Source: Verrucomicrobiota bacterium (GTDB lineage Bacteria > Verrucomicrobiota > Verrucomicrobiia > Opitutales > Opitutaceae). Taken from it: a stretch of 61,691 nt of DNA. The notes under the pieces were generated by a model that worked only from the letters and a program-made list of their open reading frames with translations, had not been told where the DNA came from and made no database searches. This document shows positions 1 through 8,803 of the stretch, piece after piece. The translations under genes were made by a program, and so were the position numbers. Within the stretch, counting starts at the first letter, position 1; each line of letters opens with the position of its first letter. The stretch covers positions 1 to 61,691 of the forward strand of contig JAQGOP010000044.1 of the NCBI GenBank assembly GCA_028293545.1, in the 5' to 3' direction.

Positions 1-2687
1 GTCCAGCTTTCGTAGAGGGCCGCGAGCACGAGGAACACAAACAGCAGCGACAACCCGAAGATCGCGACCGGCGAAATCCCCTCCTGCGCCTTCTTCTCCT
101 GGTACGACATCGCCATGTAGTCATAGCCCATTTCGCGCGGCATCGTCTGCTTGAACACCTCTTCCAGCGCGGACATCACCTGCGTCGAAGTATAGCCCGC
201 GTTCGCCCCGATGTTCAGCTGCGCAGCGCGGAAAAGATTATAACGCATCGTGAACTCCGGGCCCGTCCGGTGCTCGAGCCGGGCCAGCGTCGAGAGCGGC
301 ACCATCGCCCCGTCGCGATTGCGCACGTAGTATTGGTCCAGCTTCGTTTCGTCCTTCCGGTAATCCCCTTCCGCCTCGAGGTAAACCTGCCACTGGCGCC
401 CGAAGCGGTTGAAGTAATTCACGAAGGAACCGCCCATGAAACACTGCAGTGTCTTGTAGACGTCGCTGAGCGCCACGCCCTGCTTCAGCACTTTCTCGCG
501 GTCGACGTTCACGAACACCTGCGGCACCGACGGCAGGAACGTCGTCGTCGCCGAGGCGATCTCCGGACGCTTCTTCGCCGCATCGATGAATTTGTTCATG
601 TTCTCCGTGAAGAACGGCAGGTCGCGCCCCGCGCGATCCTCGAGCACGAATGTGACGCCGCCTGCCGTGCCGATGCCCGGGATGGCCGGCGGCGCGAACG
701 AGAAGGCCGTGCCCTCCGGGATCTTTTTCAACTCGCGCGCCAAATGATCCTTGATCGCCGCGTACTGCTCCTCCGGGCGCGTGCGCTCGGACCAGCCCTT
801 GAGCGTCACGAAGAAGAACGAGCTATACGTGTTGTACACGGTCGAGAGCAGGCTGAAGCCAATGATCGCCGTGCTTTTTTCCACGCCGGGAGTGTTGCGG
901 ATGATCTCCTCGACCTTCCTCGCCGCCGCGTCCGTCCGCTGGAGCGAAGCGGCGTTCGGGAGCTGCAGGCCGACGTAAAGGTAACCCTGGTCCTCATCGG
1001 GCAGGAACGCCTTCGGCACTTTTTGCCCGAACCAACCGGCGGCGAGCGCGAAGCCCACGAGCAACACGACCGCGATGGCGGCCTTGCGGATCAACAGGCG
1101 CGACACGCCCACGTAGCCGGCGGTCGCGCGCCCGAACGCACGATTGAACCCGCGATAAAAGGCGCCGAGCGGGCCGCGCACATGATGCTTCGGCCGCAGC
1201 AGCAGCGCGCACAACGCCGGGCTCAGCGAAAGCGCGTTGAACGCGGAGATCATGACCGAGATCGCGATGGTCAACGCGAACTGCTGGTAAAGTCGCCCGG
1301 TTATTCCCGGAATGAACGCCGTCGGCACAAACACGGCCGCGAGCACGATCGCGATGGCGAGCACGGGCCCGGCCACTTCCTGCATCGCGAGGATCGTCGC
1401 CTCGCGGGGCTTCATTCCCTGCTCGATGTGATGCTCGACCGCTTCGACGACCACGATGGCATCGTCGACGACGAGGCCGATCGCGAGCACGAGGCCGAAG
1501 AGCGAGAGCGTGTTGATCGAAAACCCGAAGGCCGGGAAAAAGATAAACGTGCCGATCAGCGAAACCGGCACCGCCAGCAGCGGGATCAACGTCGCGCGCC
1601 AGCCTTGGAGAAAAATGAAAACCACCGCGACGACCAGCGCGAGCGCCTGCCAGAGGGTCGCGGAAATTTCCTTCATGCCCTCCGAAACCGAACGCGTGGT
1701 GTCGAGCGACACTTCGTAGGCAATGTCGTGGGGGAAGGATTCCTTCATCGCCTCCATCGCCGCCTTGACGCCCTCGGCGGCGTCGAGCGCGTTGGATCCG
1801 GGCAGCTGGTAGACGGCGAGCACCGCGGATGCCTTGCCGTTGAAGCGCGCGCGGATGTTGTAGACCTGCGCGCCGAGCTCGACGCGCGCGACGTCCTTCA
1901 GCCGCACCAAGGAGCCGCCGGTGTTTTCGCGGAGGACGATGTTGCCGAATTCCTCCGGCGACGTAAGGCGTCCCTGGGCGCGCACCGAGTACGTGAACTC
2001 CTGGCCCGCCGGCATCGGCTCCGCGCCGATCTGGCCGGCCGGGTTCACGGTGTTCTGCGCCTGGATCGCCTGGATCACTTCCGGCACCGTGAGGTTCAGC
2101 TTCGCGAGCTGGTCGGGCTTGATCCAGAAACGCATCGCGTATTGCCCCGCGCCGAAGACGAACACGCTGGCGACGCCGGGCACGCGCGTGAGCTTGTCGT
2201 TGATGTTAATGTACGCGTAGTTCGCGAGGAACGTGCCGTCGTAGGTGCCGTTGGGAGAATTGAGCGCGATGAGCAGCAGCGGCGCGGTCAACGCCTTCTG
2301 CACCGTGACACCGTATGCCGCCACCTCCGTCGGCAGCTGCGGCGTGCTCTGCGTCACGCGCATCTGCGAGAGCATGAGGTCGACGTTGGGATCGCTCGCG
2401 ACGTCAAAGTTCGAAGTCAACCGCAGCGAACCGTCGCTGCCGTTGATCGAGTACATGTAATTCAGGTTGTCGACGCCCGCCATCTGCTGCTCGAGCGGCG
2501 CGGCGACGGATTGCTCGACCGTCTGGGCATCGGCGCCGACGAAGGTCGACGTGATGCGCATTTCCGGTGGCACCACTTTCGGGTACTGGGCGATCGGGAG
2601 CTGGAACAGCGTGACGAGGCCGACGATCACCGTGAGGATCGAAATGACGATCGCCACGATGGGGCGGTTGATGAAAAAACGAGACAT
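1..2687 (-). CDS. RND multidrug efflux permease (AcrB/MexB type), 3' end outside window
   Basis: Inner-membrane proton-driven pump of a tripartite RND efflux system. The reading frame starts at the ATG complementary to 2685-2687 (MSRFFINRPI, the classic HAE1 start) and stays open to the window edge, giving about 895 codons. AcrB-type proteins are near 1,050 residues, so roughly the last 150 are missing. Visible family marks are the first membrane helix after the start, the long periplasmic region, and the Asp-Asp proton-relay helix (LVVDDAIVVVEAVEHH, around residue 405). The adaptor gene lies 35 bp upstream on the same strand, so the two are probably cotranscribed. Substrate cannot be told from the sequence. 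Confidence 0.95.
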   Translation of the reverse strand, partial: MSRFFINRPIVAIVISILTVIVGLVTLFQLPIAQYPKVVPPEMRITSTFVGADAQTVEQSVAAPLEQQMAGVDNLNYMYSINGSDGSLRLTSNFDVASDPNVDLMLSQMRVTQSTPQLPTEVAAYGVTVQKALTAPLLLIALNSPNGTYDGTFLANYAYININDKLTRVPGVASVFVFGAGQYAMRFWIKPDQLAKLNLTVPEVIQAIQAQNTVNPAGQIGAEPMPAGQEFTYSVRAQGRLTSPEEFGNIVLRENTGGSLVRLKDVARVELGAQVYNIRARFNGKASAVLAVYQLPGSNALDAAEGVKAAMEAMKESFPHDIAYEVSLDTTRSVSEGMKEISATLWQALALVVAVVFIFLQGWRATLIPLLAVPVSLIGTFIFFPAFGFSINTLSLFGLVLAIGLVVDDAIVVVEAVEHHIEQGMKPREATILAMQEVAGPVLAIAIVLAAVFVPTAFIPGITGRLYQQFALTIAISVMISAFNALSLSPALCALLLRPKHHVRGPLGAFYRGFNRAFGRATAGYVGVSRLLIRKAAIAVVLLVGFALAAGWFGQKVPKAFLPDEDQGYLYVGLQLPNAASLQRTDAAARKVEEIIRNTPGVEKSTAIIGFSLLSTVYNTYSSFFFVTLKGWSERTRPEEQYAAIKDHLARELKKIPEGTAFSFAPPAIPGIGTAGGVTFVLEDRAGRDLPFFTENMNKFIDAAKKRPEIASATTTFLPSVPQVFVNVDREKVLKQGVALSDVYKTLQCFMGGSFVNYFNRFGRQWQVYLEAEGDYRKDETKLDQYYVRNRDGAMVPLSTLARLEHRTGPEFTMRYNLFRAAQLNIGANAGYTSTQVMSALEEVFKQTMPREMGYDYMAMSYQEKKAQEGISPVAIFGLSLLFVFLVLAALYESW

Positions 2688-2722
2688 GGACGGAGCGAAA
2701 AAGGGACGCGGGTCGGCGGCGC

Positions 2723-3838
2723 TTACCGCGCCGAAGGATTTGGGGCCGCCGCCGCGGGAGCGGGCGCCGGGTGCGGATTGACGGCGGCGCCTTCGCGCGC
2801 TTTCTGCAGGCCCTCGACGACGACGTTGTCGTCCGGCTTCAACCCAGAAGTGATAATCCAGCGCGAACCGACGCGCGCCCCGACTTTGACGGGGCGCAGG
2901 TGGGCGATGTTGTCGGCGCCGACCACCGCGATCTGGTATCCGTCCTGGAGTTCGGTGACGGCGCGCTGCGGAATCTGGAGCGAGTTTTTATTCACGCCCA
3001 CCAGCGCGCGGATGCGGGCGTATTGGCCGGGACGGAGGAGGCGGTCGGGGTTGGGGAACGTGCCAGCGACGCGAAGGGTCCCGGTATTGGCGTCGACCTG
3101 GCGATCGATCGCGAAAAATTTCCCGTGGAGCGGATAGATACTGCCGTCGGTGAGGATGAGCTCGAGGTCCATGTCGTCCGGGAAGTGGTGCCCGATCTCC
3201 GGTGGCACGCGTTGAAACTGGAGATACGACAATTCGCTGATTGCGAAGTAGACCTTGATCGGGTCGACGGTGGAAACGGTGGTCAGCACGCCGCTGCTGG
3301 GTCCCACGAGGTCGCCGAGCTGGACGTTGGCGAGCCCGGCGATGCCATCGATCGGGGAGCGGATTTGGGTGAACTCGAGATTGAGCTTCGCCTGCGCGAG
3401 CGCGGCGTGGCTGCTGGTGAGGTCGGCCTGGGCGTTGTCGAGTTCCTGTTTCGCGAGCACCTGCTTCCCGGCCAGTTCCTCGTTGCGACCGAAAGCCAGG
3501 CTGGCCTTTTCTGCAGCGGCGGCGGCCTGGTCGACCGCGTTTTGGAAGGAGCGCGGGTCGACTTCGAAAAGAAGGTCGCCTGCCTTGACCTGGGTGCCTT
3601 CGGCGTAGGCCTGCCGGCGAAGGTAACCGGAGACTTGGGCGCGGACTTGGGCGTTGACGAGGCCATCGAGGCTGCCGACCCATTCGCCGTAGACGGGCTC
3701 ATCGCGCACCAGGGGCCGCATGACTTCGACTTCCGCCGGCGCGGCAGGGGCGGCGGTGACTGGCTTGGGCTTGCAACCGGCGGCTAAGATAACAGTTCCG
3801 GCGATAAGGATGAAGGAGGCAAAACGCGGCATTCGCAT
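2723..3838 (-). CDS. RND efflux periplasmic adaptor lipoprotein (AcrA/MexA family)
   Basis: Membrane-fusion protein linking the inner-membrane RND permease to an outer-membrane channel. The frame is open further upstream to 4036, but that extension is made of intergenic repeat sequence. The start at 3838 (or the ATG at 3832) gives a proper lipoprotein signal with lipobox ILAAGC (Cys22). It is followed by the lipoyl/barrel-sandwich halves around a coiled-coil hairpin (residues about 60-190) and beta-barrel domains; 371 aa is typical. The C-terminus is Ala/Pro-rich. It precedes the permease gene by 35 bp. No TolC-like gene or regulator is visible next to the pair. Confidence 0.93.
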   Translation of the reverse strand: MRMPRFASFILIAGTVILAAGCKPKPVTAAPAAPAEVEVMRPLVRDEPVYGEWVGSLDGLVNAQVRAQVSGYLRRQAYAEGTQVKAGDLLFEVDPRSFQNAVDQAAAAAEKASLAFGRNEELAGKQVLAKQELDNAQADLTSSHAALAQAKLNLEFTQIRSPIDGIAGLANVQLGDLVGPSSGVLTTVSTVDPIKVYFAISELSYLQFQRVPPEIGHHFPDDMDLELILTDGSIYPLHGKFFAIDRQVDANTGTLRVAGTFPNPDRLLRPGQYARIRALVGVNKNSLQIPQRAVTELQDGYQIAVVGADNIAHLRPVKVGARVGSRWIITSGLKPDDNVVVEGLQKAREGAAVNPHPAPAPAAAAPNPSAR

Positions 3839-3904
3839 AGGCAGGGTGAAAACCGGTATGAGACGCGCATTCGGCTCAAGCGCAAGTGGTGGAGAAAAGT
3901 TGCG

Positions 3905-4440
3905 CCGGCGGCCCGCCTGCTTCGGAAAAGTTGAAAGCGGGAAGTCGAAAGTTGAAAGGCCGAAGGCCCAACCGGTGATTGCCGAATCTTTCAACTTTCG
4001 GCTTTCAACTGATTGCCCGGCGTTTTTTCGGAGCATTCGAAATTCAGAAATACCTCAGATTCGGTAACCGCACACGTCAGGACAGGCAGTTTACGACGCA
4101 CCAAAGTGCGTGAAATCCCTAACGCCGGAGCGAAATAATCCTCAGATCGCGCCCCAACGGGGCACTCTAGCCAGAGCCCAAGGCAACGCCTTGGGTTGAC
4201 GATTGGGAAAATCCGCAGCCCTGAAAGGGCGGCCCAACGAGGACCGGGTAAAGCCCGCACGATCCCGACGAAACCGCGACGGCCCCCTTGCCCGCGGGCG
4301 GTCCGCCTGCTCGGACTACAGGTAGGTCAATCAGTTGAAGGCTGAAAGCTGAAAGATTCGACAATCACCGGTTGGGCCTTCGGCCTTTCAACTTTCAACC
4401 TCTCACTTTCAACTTCCCCGGAGCCGGCGGGCCGCCGGCG
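3905..4440. repeat. Gene-free gap filled with several dispersed repeat families
   Basis: No gene is credible in this roughly 600-bp gap. It contains a GC palindrome fragment at 3905-3925, runs of TTGAAAG/CTTTCAAC-type short repeats at 3928-4012 and 4335-4412, the three-hairpin element at 4149-4250 (listed separately), and further GC palindromes at 4288-4316 and 4418-4447. The last one runs into the stop codon of the serine hydrolase gene. ORFs drawn across this region are translations of these repeats. Confidence 0.7.
4149..4250 (+). repeat. Three-hairpin dispersed element, copy 1
   Basis: Contains three short stem-loops in a row: GCCCC-aac-GGGGC, CCCAAGGC-aac-GCCTTGGG and CCCT-gaa-AGGG followed by GCGGCCCAAC. 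A second copy lies inverted at 10252-10347 and keeps all three stems. The middle stem differs by two fully compensated base pairs. The element belongs to a repeat type I recognise from many Verrucomicrobiota and Planctomycetota intergenic regions; its function is unknown to me. Confidence 0.75.
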
Positions 4441-5700
4441 CTACTTCCCGAATTGTTTCACCAGCGCGAGCCAGAGCGCCATGCACTCGGAGTTTCCGTT
4501 CTCGGAATCGCTGCCTTCGGAGTGGACCCCCGTCTGCGTCAGCACAAGTTTCGAAACAGGATCCACGAAGACGTATTGGCTGTTCGCGCCGCGCATCACG
4601 AACATCCGGCGCTCCCCGGGGAAAATCCAGAACTGGTACCCGTACCCATAATAAGGGGTGGCGACGCCGGGAGCGACCTGGCGGTCCTCCGCGCGATGCG
4701 TGGTCGCCTCCAGGAGATATGATTTTGGCACGAGCTGGCGGCCATTCCAGTTGCCGTCGTTCGCGAGCAGCCGGCCGATCCGGGCGTAGTCGCGCAGCAC
4801 GGCGTTGAAACCGGACGAAGGAAATTCCTGGCCCGCGGGATTCGCCCACCACCACGCATCGGCCTCGGCGCCGATCGGCTGCCAGATTTTCTCCGCGAGG
4901 TATTCGGAAAGCGTCTTCCCGGTCGCACGCTGCAGCACGAAGCCCGTCGTTTCATTGTCGCCGCTCGAGTAGTCGAAGTGAGTCCCCATCGGGAAGGCCC
5001 GGCGATTCGAAGCGGCCAGCAACGCGAGTGGATCGGCGGACGGATCGAACATGCCGTCGATCAATTTGAAGGTGTTGGTGTTGCCCTTCACCCCGTTGAC
5101 CATCGGTTCGAATTCGATGCCCGAGGACATTTGGAGCAAGGCCCGCAGCGAGGTTTCCCCGTACAGCGTGTCCTTTAATCCCGGGGCATAGCGGGAGGCG
5201 TGATCAGAGAGGGAATTGATTTTTCCGTCGCCGACCGCGACCCCCACCAGGAGCGACATGATCGACTTGGCCATCGAGGCGGACATGAAAGTGTCGGCGT
5301 CAGTGCGGCCGTATTGGTAACGCTCGAGGAGGATCGTGTCGCCTTTCAGGAGAAGAATTCCCGTGACCGGAAAGTGCGCGAGGTATTGTTCGAGCGTGTA
5401 GGTATGGCCCTTGAACTCGTAGGTGATCGCCGGCGGCTTCTCGCTGCGGCTGAAATTCCACGGCACGGCGGCATGCGGCACGCGATGGCTGGGGAAAATC
5501 GAAGCGTAGTGACTATACGATCCGACGAGGAAGGGTTTCTGCTGCCAGGTGCTGCGATCGCCGACGGGATAATGCCCGGCTTCACCGAACGCCGCGGCGT
5601 CGGGTCCCGATGGTTGAAATGCGGGACCGTTGGCTGCGTTGGCGAAAACGATCATCGCCTCGAAAACCACGACCGCAAAAATCAAACGTGCGCGCATCAT
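4441..5700 (-). CDS. Secreted serine hydrolase, beta-lactamase/class C family
   Basis: A 419-aa penicillin-recognising-fold hydrolase (beta-lactamase/transpeptidase-like, PF00144 type), probably periplasmic because residues 1-22 form a signal peptide. The nucleophile motif SxxK is Ser142-Met-Ala-Lys145, and a Tyr-Ser-Ser motif at about 244-246 corresponds to the YxN element. Family members include esterases, D-aminopeptidases and 6-aminohexanoate hydrolases, so resistance to beta-lactams should not be assumed. The gene stands alone between repeat-filled gaps, and its stop codon touches a GC palindrome. Confidence 0.9.
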   Translation of the reverse strand: MMRARLIFAVVVFEAMIVFANAANGPAFQPSGPDAAAFGEAGHYPVGDRSTWQQKPFLVGSYSHYASIFPSHRVPHAAVPWNFSRSEKPPAITYEFKGHTYTLEQYLAHFPVTGILLLKGDTILLERYQYGRTDADTFMSASMAKSIMSLLVGVAVGDGKINSLSDHASRYAPGLKDTLYGETSLRALLQMSSGIEFEPMVNGVKGNTNTFKLIDGMFDPSADPLALLAASNRRAFPMGTHFDYSSGDNETTGFVLQRATGKTLSEYLAEKIWQPIGAEADAWWWANPAGQEFPSSGFNAVLRDYARIGRLLANDGNWNGRQLVPKSYLLEATTHRAEDRQVAPGVATPYYGYGYQFWIFPGERRMFVMRGANSQYVFVDPVSKLVLTQTGVHSEGSDSENGNSECMALWLALVKQFGK

Positions 5701-5803
5701 TGAGCAGCTTGATGCGGAAAACTCAGGAAATTCCCAGCCAAACCTCAGGCATTTTCGATCCAGCCGTGGAATTCAGATGCTCGCCGATCAAGGCAAAGGC
5801 CTC

Positions 5804-5832
5804 AGAAGCGGGTCCGAGACCCCGCCCTACAG
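5804..5832. repeat. Palindromic GTAGGGCGGGGTCTCGG-type repeat
   Basis: Short imperfect palindrome in the gap between the serine hydrolase and the YfiR-like gene. Read on the minus strand it is GTAGGGCGGGGTCTCGGACC followed by CGCTTC. Related copies are at 6885-6901 and 13466-13492. It is one of several dispersed families in this window. Confidence 0.55.
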
Positions 5833-5868
5833 CTGAGCGATCGAAGAATCGAAACGTTTGAGCGGGCC

Positions 5869-6630
5869 TTAGATCGCGAGCTTCAAAACCTGCGCTGATT
5901 GTCCGTGCACGCCTTCCGCCACTTCTTTACCGGCGAAAATTCTTTGCCAACCGGGATTCACCATCGATTGCGGAGGATTCCTAATCACCAACGCGGGACG
6001 CAGTAACTTCGCACTGATCGCCAGCCGCCCTGCATTCGCAGTGTCGAGATTGATCTGCAAGCGCACGCGCCCCTGCTCCATCACCAAACCGATCATCCCA
6101 CCCACATAAGCAAAGCGATCGATGTCGCTCACGGTCAGCACCGCTTTGCCTTTCAACCGTCCCAACAATCCGCCCAGCCGACCCGCCTCCGATCGGCTGA
6201 TGTACAGCACTTGGCAAAGGGTGACGTCGTCCTTCCGCTGAAACCGTTTCACCACCAGGCGCCGGCCATTGATGGTTTCGCCACTCACGATCTTATCCAG
6301 CGCTCCGTTAAAGGGATCGTCGCCGAGCACACCAATTACCACCGGCTGACTGGCCGGGGGCATGCCGAGGTTCGGCCATTCGATGAAGCGCACAAAATTA
6401 AACAGGAACGCCGCCTTCAATTCGTATTCCGATGGCGTCGCGGCGCTCGCACCCGATGCCGCACCCGTCGCAGCCCAGCTCGCGGTGAGCAACAATAGCC
6501 ACCGACGCGCGCAGCGCCCACCGGCGCTCGCGGAAAACGCCGACCAGCCAAAAGCAACCAGGCCGGCGCTGAGCCCACGGCCCTGCCGCGATTTCAGGGT
6601 CTTCTGGGGCATTAATTTAGCAAACGACAT
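5869..6630 (-). CDS. YfiR family periplasmic protein (DUF4154)
   Basis: 253 aa. A hydrophobic segment at about 44-64 followed by Ala-Ser-Ala looks like a signal peptide with an unusually long basic leader, so the true start may be a later codon such as the Met at residue 7. Directly after it comes the family signature EYELKAAFLFNFVRFIEWP (about 68-86). In Pseudomonas, YfiR is a periplasmic repressor of the diguanylate cyclase YfiN. No GGDEF or sensor kinase gene is adjacent here, so the partner is unknown. YfiR-family membership is well supported by the signature; a regulatory role is inference. Confidence 0.85.
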   Translation of the reverse strand: MSFAKLMPQKTLKSRQGRGLSAGLVAFGWSAFSASAGGRCARRWLLLLTASWAATGAASGASAATPSEYELKAAFLFNFVRFIEWPNLGMPPASQPVVIGVLGDDPFNGALDKIVSGETINGRRLVVKRFQRKDDVTLCQVLYISRSEAGRLGGLLGRLKGKAVLTVSDIDRFAYVGGMIGLVMEQGRVRLQINLDTANAGRLAISAKLLRPALVIRNPPQSMVNPGWQRIFAGKEVAEGVHGQSAQVLKLAI

Positions 6631-6955
6631 TGAGCTATGCTGTTGAGACGTAGGTTGATCTCCTCAACAAAAAAGGAGCGCGAAATCGACCGATTGCCGA
6701 AGGGAGGGAACTTTAAGCTCCAATGAAACTTCGCCCCGTCGGGCCAAGATAACGCTCAGCCGGGTGGAGCGACTTCTCCGCAAGGCGCTGTTCGGCTCCG
6801 CGTGCATTTCAAATGCGGACGGAGCCATTCCCCCCCGAATGATTTGGACCTTGGAGCTCCGGCCTCTCCAGACGGGCGGGTCGGAGACCACGCCCTACTC
6901 CCTTCCCCGGATTTCGCGCGTTGCGCGGCTTCCCGCGCTCGCTTGAGGTAAGACG
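6631..6955. repeat. Divergent intergenic region with three repeat fragments
   Basis: No gene is seen in this 325-bp gap between divergent genes. It holds a fragment of the GCTCCAATGAAACTTC repeat (6716-6733), a partial GGTGGAGCGACTTCTCCGC element (6762-6827) and a GGTCGGAGACCACGCCCTAC palindrome fragment (6885-6901). Promoters for both neighbours must lie here, but I could not pick a convincing one. Confidence 0.6.
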
Positions 6956-8791
6956 GTGAAATCGCCGCCTTCATCGCACCGCGCCTGGCCAATATTCCTG
7001 GCGGCGGCGCTGATTGTCGGCGCAGTCATCCTCTCCTACGCCAATACCCTGGCGGTGCCGTTCGCGTTCGATGACAAGGCTGCTATCCTCGAGAATCCCA
7101 CCCTTCGCCAGCTCTGGCCGCTGTCCGTTCCGCTCTCTCCCCCGCGCAACGGCAGCGGGGTCACCGGCCGGCCGCTGGTCAACCTCTCGCTCGCCCTCAA
7201 CTACGCGAACGGCGGCGTGGCCGTGCGTGGTTATCACGTCACCAACATCGCGATCCACGCGCTCGCCGCGCTCGCACTGCTGGGCTTGGCCCGCAGAACC
7301 TTGCTCTCGCCGCGACTGCACGGCCGGTTTGGGCACTCGGCGTTGCCGCTCGCGACCATCATCGCGCTGGTTTGGTCAACGCATCCGCTGCTCACCGAAT
7401 CGGTGACCAGCGTGATCCAGCGCAACGAAGCGATGGTCGCGCTGTGTTATTTCCTCACGCTGTATGGTTTCGCGCGCGGGGCGTCGGCCGCAACGGCATC
7501 CTCGCGCCGGACTTGGCAAATAACGGCGTGGACCGCGTGCGCGTTGGGGATGTTGACCAAGGAGGTCATGGTGACCGCGCCCGTGATCGTGTTTCTTTAC
7601 GACCGGACGTTTTTCGCGGGATCGTTTCGCGAGGCGTGGAAACTGCGTGCCCGCGCGCATCTCGCGTTCGCGGCGACGTGGGCGATCCTCGCGACGCTGG
7701 TGATCGGCATGGGCGGGAGCCGTGGCGCCGCGGCGGGCGTGGGGCTCGGCGTTTCCGTGGGCGACTATGCGCTCACGCAATTTCATGCGGTCGCGCTTTA
7801 CCTGAAGCTGGCGTTTTGGCCGCATCCGCTGGTGTTCGACTACGGCTGGGGCGTGATCCGCGACGCGTCGACCATCTGGCCGCAGGTTGCGCTGATCTGC
7901 GCGCTGGTGGGAGCGACGGTGGTGAGCTTGCGGCGGTGGCCGGTGATCGGATTTTTTGGCGCGTGGTTTTTCGTGATCCTGTCACCGAGTTCGAGCGTCG
8001 TGCCGCTCGTGACCCAGACCATCGCAGAGCATCGCATGTACCTGCCGCTTGCCGGCGTGGTCGCACTGGTGTTTGGAGCGCTCTTTCGTTTCCTGGGGCG
8101 CGCGAGTTTCGCGTTGGGCGGATTGCTGGTGCCGGTGTTGGTCGTGGCAACCGTGGTACGGAATCGGGATTACCGCAGCGAAGTCGATCTCTGGGCCGAC
8201 ACGGTGGCGAAAGTTCCGGCGAATGCGCGGGCGCAGAACAACCAGGCGGAAGTCCTGATCGCGGCTGGGCGCGGCACGGAAGCCTTGGCGCCGGCGACGG
8301 AAGCGGTGCGCTTGAAACCGGATTATCCCGAGGCGCTCAACAACCTGGGCATCGCGCTCGCCCAGCTGGGGCGCACGGCGGAATCGATCGCGCCGTACGA
8401 AGCCGCGCTGAAAGTGCGCCCGAGCTATGCTGGCGCGCATGCGAACCTGGGCGCGGCGCTGGCGCAACTTGGGCGCTTCGACGAAGCGGAGCTGCACCTC
8501 AAGGAAGGGCTGCGGCTCACGCCGCAGGGCGCCGAGATGACGACGCTGCGAAATAATTTGGGCAACGTGTTCCTGCAGACGAAACGGATGGAAGAAGCGA
8601 TCGCGCAGTACGATATCGCGCTGGGTTTGAACCCCGGGTTTGTCGACGCGCATTACAACCGCGGCGCCGCGCTGTCGCAGGTCGGTCGGAATCGCGAAGC
8701 CGCCGAGGAATTCCGGACCGTGCTGAGGCTCAATCCCCAGCATCCCGCCGCGCAAGCGGCGCTGGACTACGTCGAGCGCCGGTCACCTTAG
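6956..8791 (+). CDS. Polytopic membrane protein with C-terminal TPRs (TMTC/PMT-like)
   Basis: 611 aa from a GTG start preceded by GAGG at 6945-6948, a good ribosome binding site. The N-terminal 400 residues form about ten membrane helices. The first loop carries the FAFDD acidic pair (Asp39-Asp40), followed by GRPLVNLSLALNYA and GYHVTNIAIH, a layout shared with TMTC/PMT-like protein O-mannosyltransferases. From about residue 420 there are at least five tetratricopeptide repeats (NNLGIALAQLGR, NLGAALAQLGRFDEA, YNRGAALSQVGR and others). A glycosyltransferase role is inferred from topology and the acidic loop; a TPR scaffold without catalysis remains possible. Confidence 0.8.
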   Translation: MKSPPSSHRAWPIFLAAALIVGAVILSYANTLAVPFAFDDKAAILENPTLRQLWPLSVPLSPPRNGSGVTGRPLVNLSLALNYANGGVAVRGYHVTNIAIHALAALALLGLARRTLLSPRLHGRFGHSALPLATIIALVWSTHPLLTESVTSVIQRNEAMVALCYFLTLYGFARGASAATASSRRTWQITAWTACALGMLTKEVMVTAPVIVFLYDRTFFAGSFREAWKLRARAHLAFAATWAILATLVIGMGGSRGAAAGVGLGVSVGDYALTQFHAVALYLKLAFWPHPLVFDYGWGVIRDASTIWPQVALICALVGATVVSLRRWPVIGFFGAWFFVILSPSSSVVPLVTQTIAEHRMYLPLAGVVALVFGALFRFLGRASFALGGLLVPVLVVATVVRNRDYRSEVDLWADTVAKVPANARAQNNQAEVLIAAGRGTEALAPATEAVRLKPDYPEALNNLGIALAQLGRTAESIAPYEAALKVRPSYAGAHANLGAALAQLGRFDEAELHLKEGLRLTPQGAEMTTLRNNLGNVFLQTKRMEEAIAQYDIALGLNPGFVDAHYNRGAALSQVGRNREAAEEFRTVLRLNPQHPAAQAALDYVERRSP

Positions 8792-8803
8792 GCATCGCTT
8801 GGG

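Noticed and set aside
270..3137. A 955-codon plus-strand ORF at the left edge
   Set aside because: It is antisense to the RND permease and adaptor genes, is Arg/Asp/His-rich as expected of GC-rich antisense frames, and resembles no family.
4441..5700. Serine hydrolase plus RND pump as an antibiotic resistance locus
   Set aside because: SxxK and YSS motifs are shared by many esterases and peptidases, the genes are about 600 bp apart with separate context, and nothing indicates a resistance role.
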